The position numbers and the translations under genes are program-made. The notes under the pieces are model-generated. The model searched no databases. It saw only the letters and a list, made by a program, of their open reading frames with translations, and was not told where the DNA came from. 11,293 bases of DNA from Clostridia bacterium (GTDB taxonomy: Bacteria > Bacillota > Clostridia > Oscillospirales > CAG-272), in the NCBI GenBank assembly GCA_017382615.1, contig JAFNZX010000101.1, positions 1 through 11,293 on the forward strand, read 5' to 3'. Below, piece by piece: positions 6,470 to 11,293 of the stretch. How positions within the stretch are numbered: position 1 is the stretch's first letter; every line of letters begins with the position of its first letter.

Positions 6470-8380
6470 ATGGGCATATCCTTTGGCTCTAAGCACCTTC
6501 TTGCATTTCAAATAGATAACGGCGTGACGCAGGTGGCGGAGCTGCGCGTAAGCGGCAAGAATGCCACGGTGCTTAAATCCTTTTCCGTGCTGACGCCTAT
6601 GGGTACGGTTGAGAGCGACGGCACGCTGATTGCAAGTGCGGAACTGGCTGCGCTTTTGCGTGAGCAAATGAAAAAGCATGGCATTAAAACCGACAGAGGC
6701 GTATTCTGCGTCAATTCTGACCGCGTCATCACGCGTCAGACTGTGGTGCAGAATTTGAAGAGAAACGAGATATTGAGTCTGCTGAGCACCAACTCGCAGG
6801 ATTATTTTCCCGTGGACGTCAGTGATTATAAGCTTGACTACTCGGTTCAGGAGCAATTTGAGGAGAACGGCACCAAGATGCTTCGCATTCAGATCAATGC
6901 TGTTCCCAAGCCGCTGATTGCGTCGTATTACGAGCTTGCCAAGATGATGGAGATCGGGATTGAGGCAGTTGACCTGTCCGGTAACAGCCTTTTGCAGGCG
7001 GTAGGCGTCAATCCCGATATGATCATGTCCGAAGAGGACGAGGAGGGCAGCACGTATCTGATCGCCAATCTGTATTCGGGCGGCACGCAGCTGACCTTTA
7101 TCAAGGACGGTACCGTCAGATTGCAGCGTACGATTTCAAACGGTCTGGGGGATAGCTTTGATACGCTGATGCTGGCAAATGCCGATCGCTCGAGCGGCAT
7201 TCTGGGTTACGTGTTATCCGCGGATATGGACAGGGAGGAGATGGAAAGAGCTTCCGAGGTGGCAAACGCCAAGGCTGCCGAGCTGACCGCTGCCATCAAC
7301 CGCATCATTGAGTATTACTACTCGGTTGAAGGATACGGTAACGGTAAGATCTACGGTACTGCCATAGGGCAGGGTGTGCTGCTTCCCGCATTTGTGTCCC
7401 TTTTGTTCAAGGAATTGGATATTGAGCTTCGTACCACGCACAGAATCGGCGCGAATGCTGAGGACGCCGACAAGGAATACGGCTTGTATCTGCCCTGTAT
7501 CGGTGCTTGTCTGCATCCTTTGAATCTGACGGACAGAGCGCTTAGCATGACGCTTGAGAACATTTGCGCAAAGCGCAGATGGCTCGAGCGTGCAGCCATC
7601 GTCAAACGCAATTTCATCATTCTGGCAGGCGCGGCAATTTTTGCTGTGTGCGTGCTGGTGTCCGCTCTCATGGCAGGTGTCGTAACCGTGGAAAACCTGA
7701 CCACGAAAGCGACCATTGACGATTATCGCACCAAGATCGAGGTGCTCTCCGAGGTGGCAAAGCAGCATCATATCAAGCTTAACGCCGAGTCTGTCCGTGA
7801 TGCTCTGCAGGCGTACAAGCAAAAGCTTGCGCAGCTGGAGCAGGACGAGCAGATTTACGAATCGCTCAAGGCAGAGCACGAGCAGCTTGCCGAGACCTAT
7901 CTTGCACTCAAGGAGGCTTGCGAGCAGCTGGAGCTGGACTTTGCTTATACGGAAAGCGTATATAATAAGGAATACGCAGTTTATGAGGACTTTTCCAAGA
8001 GCATCTGGTCCTGGTATGAGGAGGTCATGTTCACCATGGATGAGGACTTCATGAATACCTATAACGATAATATCGTTTCCTTTATGGAAGAGCTGGAGGA
8101 CAGAATGCCCTCTACCTTTACCGTAACCGCGATTGCCGTGACTGATCAGGGAATCAACATGGGAATTGAGGTGCAAAGTAAGGAGCAGGTGATCTACGTG
8201 ATCCAGGAGCTGCGTGAATTTGATACGGTTGAGATCGTCGGTATTTCGGGCTTGACCATCGTGGGCGGCGGTTACTCCGATCTGTTTGAAGAGGAGATTG
8301 ACGGACCCTTTAACCCCACGCAGCGCGTACGCTTTACGGTTGCATTGAAATACACTGAATTATTCAGAGAGCAGAACTGA
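6470..8380 (+). CDS. PilM-PilN fusion protein, T4P alignment complex
   Basis: A 636-residue protein combining two alignment-complex subunits that are separate in Proteobacteria. Residues 1 to about 345 follow the actin-like PilM pattern: a start strand with GISFGSKHL, an SHS2-like central region, a strand pair SGGTQLTFIKDG near 203-214, and a helix INRIIEYYYS before a KIYGTAIGQG turn. A basic stretch (368-380) precedes one membrane helix (382-404). A coiled coil runs about 437-505, and residues 546-632 match the ferredoxin-like PilN domain. The expected Asp of the first phosphate loop is S4 and that of the second loop is N200, so ATP binding may be lost. LNL at 351-353 recalls the INLLP peptide by which PilN binds PilM. 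GAGG at 6458-6461 lies eight bases before the ATG. The PilM half and the topology are well supported; PilN assignment rests on fold pattern and position. Confidence 0.85.
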   Translation: MGISFGSKHLLAFQIDNGVTQVAELRVSGKNATVLKSFSVLTPMGTVESDGTLIASAELAALLREQMKKHGIKTDRGVFCVNSDRVITRQTVVQNLKRNEILSLLSTNSQDYFPVDVSDYKLDYSVQEQFEENGTKMLRIQINAVPKPLIASYYELAKMMEIGIEAVDLSGNSLLQAVGVNPDMIMSEEDEEGSTYLIANLYSGGTQLTFIKDGTVRLQRTISNGLGDSFDTLMLANADRSSGILGYVLSADMDREEMERASEVANAKAAELTAAINRIIEYYYSVEGYGNGKIYGTAIGQGVLLPAFVSLLFKELDIELRTTHRIGANAEDADKEYGLYLPCIGACLHPLNLTDRALSMTLENICAKRRWLERAAIVKRNFIILAGAAIFAVCVLVSALMAGVVTVENLTTKATIDDYRTKIEVLSEVAKQHHIKLNAESVRDALQAYKQKLAQLEQDEQIYESLKAEHEQLAETYLALKEACEQLELDFAYTESVYNKEYAVYEDFSKSIWSWYEEVMFTMDEDFMNTYNDNIVSFMEELEDRMPSTFTVTAIAVTDQGINMGIEVQSKEQVIYVIQELREFDTVEIVGISGLTIVGGGYSDLFEEEIDGPFNPTQRVRFTVALKYTELFREQN

Positions 8381-8383
8381 GAA

Positions 8384-8390
8384 GGGAGGG
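8384..8390 (+). promoter_or_regulatory. Ribosome binding site supporting a TTG start
   Basis: GGGAGGG lies seven bases before TTG at 8398. No ATG or GTG in the same frame is placed near it, and the next residues (KGKNEVKAK) look like a natural basic N-terminus, so TTG is taken as the start of the PilO-like gene. Confidence 0.75.
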
Positions 8391-8397
8391 CAGAGAT

Positions 8398-10605
8398 TTG
8401 AAAGGCAAAAACGAAGTCAAGGCTAAAGATAATAAAAAGAAAAAGCCGCACTACAAAAAGAAGCAAAGCGGTATTTACAATAAAAAGCTGACGGACAGCA
8501 AGAACAGAAGTAAGAATAAAAAGATCGACTCCCTGATCGAGGAGCTGGTTGCGCAGGCACAGCAGGCGCAGCACGCAGGCGATCCTGTACACACCCCCGT
8601 CGCTCCCGATTTACATAAGGACGCTGTCGTTTTACAGGATATCGTGGAGCAGCCTGCCGAGCAGTCCGATTCGACCAAGGAAGCTCCCGCGACGCCCGAG
8701 ACACCCACCGCAGAAGCTGCCAAGGAGACAAAGCAGCCCATGACGCCCATGCTCAAGCTGTTGATGCAGGCAGGGCTGGGAGGTGCGTTCGTGTGCATGG
8801 GTCTGATCCTTTTGTTGAGTACAACCTTCTTGGTATATACTCCCATGAAGGAGCAGAACAAGGTGCTGGCAGAAGAGAGATTGGCAACCCGCATGGAGCT
8901 CAGTCTTTTGATCTCGGACGTTTTCCCCAGTATGAAGGTGGATGACGAGCTGGGCGATCTTTTGCACAAGGCACTGGAAAACCGCAAGAATACACTGCGC
9001 AATGAAGGCAACGCTGTGGTCAAGGAAATTGGAACGCTGAGCACGGACGAGGTGATTGCCGGTCTTTTGGAGCAGGTTGGCTATACCGGCGCGGATTTTG
9101 CGGGAATCGTCAAGGACGAGGGACAGACCAAGACGTGCATGGAAGCACTCAACGGCCCGATCGGCACGATTGACGCAAGACTTGAGGAGCTGGGTGTTGC
9201 CAAGCTCAAGGAGGACATTGCGGTTTATAAGGGCACGACCACGACTGTGACCAAGGAAAATGAGAACGGTGAGACCGTGACCGAAACTGTGGTAACGGGC
9301 GGCTTAGTTCCCGAAATACAGGCAAAGAAAAATGAGCTGCAAAAGAAATACGACGATATCAAGGCAAAGCTGGATGCATTGGATGCGTACCTGCATGATA
9401 ACCAGGGTAAGATCACGGGCATGTACAACCGCCTGGAGGGTACTGAAAAGACCGATAACGTCTTTGTCAAAATGGAAGCAGTGACGGCTTACGTCAAAGC
9501 CAATGCCGAGGATAACGTTTTCCTGCAGGATATTGACGAAAAGCTTGAAAGCTTCCCGGGTCAGTCCAAGGAAGAGGACGACATTCTGTTCATTATGAAG
9601 GTGGAGGCTGAGACCGGCATCCGCATGCAAACGGTCAATTACGGCCAGGATTACCAGCACGTCAAGCTGTCTAACGGCATGCTGTTGTGCTATGAGGTGT
9701 ACAGCATTCCTTACTATGCAACCTATCCCGGCTTGAAGAATCTGATTGCATACTTTAATGATAATGATGATTTTTATGCGTCGGTATATACCTTGTCTAT
9801 GCAGTATAATCCTGCTAACGAGTCCATTCAGGGCAATATGGTCATCCTGCATTACTATTTGCTGGAGGATGGCGCAGAGTACGTGCCTCCCGTAATCGAC
9901 GAGGAGATCATTCCCGGTATCGACGGCATTTTCGGTGACGTGACCGACAACGGAAAGCCCAAGGGACCCATGAGCAACTACACGCCCGAGGATGTTGAAG
10001 GCTGGCTGAATGAAGGCATGACGCTGGAGGAGGTTCGCAAGAAGCTGACGGATGAGCACTATCCCGAAACCGAGCTTTTGTGGATCTTGAAGAAGAAGTA
10101 TAAGACAGATGAGGATATCCGCGGCTTCTTGGAGGAGTACGGCGATCCCGAGGTGGATTACACCAACCAGATGGCAACGCTTGGATATCTGCAGCAGATA
10201 TTCCCCAACACCGATCTTGGCACGCTGTTGGATATCTATAACGCCAAGCTGCCCGAGGAAACGCCCAAGCCCGAGGAGCCTGAGGATACGGAGGATACCA
10301 CCGACGAGGTGCCAGAGGATACTACGGGCGGTGAGCCTCAGACGGGCAAGCTGAGTGATTATACCGTAGCAGACGTTGAGCAAATGCTGTCGCAGGGTAT
10401 GACGCTCAGAGACGTGCGCGATAAGATCAAGCAGGAGGGCTATAGCGCAATTGAGCTGGCGTGGATCTTGCACGAGGAATACACCACGGAGACGGAAATC
10501 ATCGTATTTCTGATGGAGAACGAGGAATACTTCAATTCTCTTGAAGAGGCAAAGGAATTCTTTGAGTGCTCGTTTGAGGACTTGAAGGCGATTTACCGCA
10601 GTTGA
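8398..10605 (+). CDS. Giant PilO-like alignment protein with duplicated C-terminal domain
   Basis: A 735-residue single-pass membrane protein in the PilO position. Residues 1-45 are very rich in lysine and 46-115 in Pro, Ala, Glu and Gln, making a long, probably disordered cytoplasmic tail. A membrane helix lies at about 126-147. Outside the membrane come a helical region (148-300), a coiled coil (about 306-345), and a ferredoxin-like PilO-type domain at about 402-490 containing YEVYS, TYPGLK (442-447) and a closing strand VILHYYLL. A region without known match leads to two related helical units, 525-615 and 652-735, joined by an acidic Pro/Thr linker. PilO proteins are usually near 200 residues. 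In a monoderm cell the C-terminal half would lie in the cell-wall zone. The gene follows pilM-pilN after 17 bases. The PilO call rests on position, topology and the YPGLK region; the function of the extra domains is unknown. Confidence 0.75.
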   Translation: MKGKNEVKAKDNKKKKPHYKKKQSGIYNKKLTDSKNRSKNKKIDSLIEELVAQAQQAQHAGDPVHTPVAPDLHKDAVVLQDIVEQPAEQSDSTKEAPATPETPTAEAAKETKQPMTPMLKLLMQAGLGGAFVCMGLILLLSTTFLVYTPMKEQNKVLAEERLATRMELSLLISDVFPSMKVDDELGDLLHKALENRKNTLRNEGNAVVKEIGTLSTDEVIAGLLEQVGYTGADFAGIVKDEGQTKTCMEALNGPIGTIDARLEELGVAKLKEDIAVYKGTTTTVTKENENGETVTETVVTGGLVPEIQAKKNELQKKYDDIKAKLDALDAYLHDNQGKITGMYNRLEGTEKTDNVFVKMEAVTAYVKANAEDNVFLQDIDEKLESFPGQSKEEDDILFIMKVEAETGIRMQTVNYGQDYQHVKLSNGMLLCYEVYSIPYYATYPGLKNLIAYFNDNDDFYASVYTLSMQYNPANESIQGNMVILHYYLLEDGAEYVPPVIDEEIIPGIDGIFGDVTDNGKPKGPMSNYTPEDVEGWLNEGMTLEEVRKKLTDEHYPETELLWILKKKYKTDEDIRGFLEEYGDPEVDYTNQMATLGYLQQIFPNTDLGTLLDIYNAKLPEETPKPEEPEDTEDTTDEVPEDTTGGEPQTGKLSDYTVADVEQMLSQGMTLRDVRDKIKQEGYSAIELAWILHEEYTTETEIIVFLMENEEYFNSLEEAKEFFECSFEDLKAIYRS
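9970..10242 (+). repeat. C-terminal repeat unit 1 (codes residues 525-615)
   Basis: First copy of a roughly 85-90-residue helical unit. It starts SNYTPEDVEGWL, continues GMTLEEVRKKL and ends near LLDIYN. Over the first 56 residues it shares about 27 identities with the second copy by hand alignment. The DNA copies have diverged, so the duplication is old rather than a recent tandem event. Confidence 0.8.
10351..10602 (+). repeat. C-terminal repeat unit 2 (codes residues 652-735)
   Basis: Second copy of the unit, starting SDYTVADVEQML, continuing GMTLRDVRDKI and ELAWILHEEY, and ending at the protein C-terminus. It is separated from unit 1 by a linker (616-651) rich in Glu, Pro, Asp and Thr, typical of a flexible spacer between surface domains. 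Confidence 0.8.
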
Positions 10606-10630
10606 TTACTGAATGAGAAAGGAGAAGGGC

Positions 10631-11062
10631 ATGAAAAAGTTTTTAAATGTGTTTTTGAAAAATCATAAAGGCGTGAGTATGGTGGAAGTGCTGGTGACGG
10701 TTGCCATGCTTGCAATTGTCGTTGTTCCATGCCTTTCCTCCTTTGTCATGGCGCAAAGGGGTAACGCCAAGGCTGCCGAAACCCAAGCCGCATATACCGC
10801 AGCAGCGAATCTGATGGAGGAGCTGAAGGGGTTGCCGGATAATGTGAGTCTTCCTGAAAGACTGAATAATGATGAATATTCTGTTGATGATGTCAAAATC
10901 AATAAATTCGACGGTGTTCACGTGATATATGAAGCGGTTAACGAAGGCGCAACGACATATTACAAAATTTGGATCTACGCCGGAGAAGGCGACAATAAGA
11001 TGAAAGAAAACGACTCCGACGTTACCGACGACTACATCCTCAAGGGGGTGATCGTACCGTGA
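10631..11062 (+). CDS. Type IV minor prepilin, PilV/GspI-like
   Basis: A 143-residue prepilin. The basic leader MKKFLNVFLKNHKG ends at G14 and the mature protein would begin VSMVE, with the conserved glutamate at +5 (E19). A hydrophobic helix (15-40) follows, then an amphipathic continuation with AYTAAANLMEELKGLP, which resembles the PilV/GspI group in which an Ala-rich helix ends in LxExL. The C-terminal head is small and acidic. C34 lies in the hydrophobic helix and no cysteine pair is seen. The start at 10631 is chosen because AAAGGAG (10618-10624) is six bases upstream; an in-frame ATG at 10613 would precede this site and lacks its own. PilD would process it. Its size and PilV/GspI features suggest a minor pilin that primes or modifies the fibre rather than the major pilin. 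Confidence 0.85.
   Translation: MKKFLNVFLKNHKGVSMVEVLVTVAMLAIVVVPCLSSFVMAQRGNAKAAETQAAYTAAANLMEELKGLPDNVSLPERLNNDEYSVDDVKINKFDGVHVIYEAVNEGATTYYKIWIYAGEGDNKMKENDSDVTDDYILKGVIVP
11042..11050 (+). promoter_or_regulatory. Ribosome binding site supporting a GTG start
   Basis: AAGGGGGTG, close to the AAGGAGGTG consensus, ends eight bases before GTG at 11059. It lies inside the end of the minor prepilin gene and supports the overlapping GTG start of the next gene. Confidence 0.65.
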
Positions 11063-11293
11063 TTAAAAGGTTTATCAAGGATAACCGCGGTCAGGTGCTG
11101 TACGCGGTGCTTGTAACCATTATGTTTGTCGGCATGCTGTCGATGATCACCATGGGCTTGACCCTGAAGAATTACAACGCTACGCTCAACAAGCAGCAGC
11201 ACGTGACAGACTACTACGCGGCGGATGCCGTGGCGGAGTTGATTCGTATCGAAAAGTTGGAAATCGGCGAAGGCCCTGTAATAGTAAATGCAG
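11059..11293 (+). CDS. PilX-like minor pilin or pseudopilin, partial at window end
   Basis: The open frame starts at GTG 11059, overlapping the previous stop by four bases (GTGA), and runs off the window after 78 codons. It begins with a short basic segment MIKRFIKDNRG followed by QVLYAVLVTIMF and a hydrophobic helix to about residue 36. The next part, LKNYNATLNKQQHVTDYYAADAVAE, resembles the region after the helix in PilX-type minor pilins (often AfyaAEaG). G11 could be a leader cleavage site, but the residue at +5 is alanine instead of glutamate, so it may be processed inefficiently or remain as a membrane anchor. The C-terminal part and function cannot be judged. Confidence 0.7.
   Translation, partial: MIKRFIKDNRGQVLYAVLVTIMFVGMLSMITMGLTLKNYNATLNKQQHVTDYYAADAVAELIRIEKLEIGEGPVIVNA

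Noticed and set aside
7214..8176. Minus-strand open frame of about 320 codons opposite the PilM-PilN fusion
   Set aside because: Antisense shadow of a gene with clear PilM pattern and membrane topology; no supporting motif.
9304..10473. Minus-strand open frame of about 389 codons opposite the PilO-like gene
   Set aside because: It runs across the coiled coil, linker and repeat units of a well-supported plus-strand gene with its own ribosome binding site, and shows no protein family pattern of its own. Its length reflects codon bias of the sense gene.
10613..10630. ATG at 10613 as the minor prepilin start
   Set aside because: The Shine-Dalgarno AAAGGAG lies inside this extension and is correctly spaced for the ATG at 10631, which also gives a normal prepilin leader length.
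1..11293. CRISPR arrays, tRNA, rRNA, insertion sequences or phage genes
   Set aside because: No regularly spaced repeats, structural RNA patterns, transposase motifs or phage-like genes were seen; the window is almost fully occupied by one pilus operon.

Overview
The window holds a compact, single-strand gene cluster for a type IV pilus (T4P) machine. It looks like it comes from a low-to-mid-GC, Gram-positive (monoderm) member of the Bacillota, probably class Clostridia. The reasons are strong GGAGG-type ribosome binding sites before nearly every gene, TTG and GTG starts, tight spacing with ATGA/GTGA stop-start overlaps, a GHKL (AgrC-like) sensor kinase, and a T4P gene order without any secretin or PilP gene. 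The species cannot be named from the sequence.

Layout, all on the plus strand: a hairpin at the left edge that may be the terminator of an upstream gene (1-17, T-run 32-36); a good sigma-A-type promoter (48-77); a multi-pass membrane histidine kinase (155-1729); the extension ATPase PilB (1726-3417, ATGA overlap with the kinase); the retraction ATPase PilT (3457-4521); the inner-membrane platform protein PilC (4536-5756); a short prepilin peptidase PilD (5766-6416); a PilM-PilN fusion (6470-8380); a very large PilO-like protein with a long cytoplasmic tail and a duplicated C-terminal domain (8398-10605); a PilV/GspI-like minor prepilin (10631-11062); and the start of a PilX-like minor pilin or pseudopilin cut by the window end (11059-11293). 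The largest gap between genes inside the cluster is 53 bases and no internal terminator was seen, so the whole set can be read as one operon from the promoter at 48-77.

How the parts would work together, from knowledge of T4P: PilD cleaves prepilin leaders, PilC is the rotor in the membrane, PilB and PilT drive pilus extension and retraction from the cytoplasmic side, and the PilM/PilN/PilO proteins form the alignment complex that links the cytoplasmic motors to the envelope. Minor pilins encoded at the end prime or decorate the fibre. The major pilin is not in the window and is probably encoded downstream or elsewhere.

The unusual parts are the alignment complex and the kinase. PilM and PilN are one polypeptide, and its actin-like half lacks the usual phosphate-loop aspartates. 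The PilO position holds a 735-residue protein, about three to four times normal size, ending in two related helical domains joined by an acidic linker. The sensor kinase is translationally coupled to pilB, suggesting that pilus production and a sensed signal are linked.
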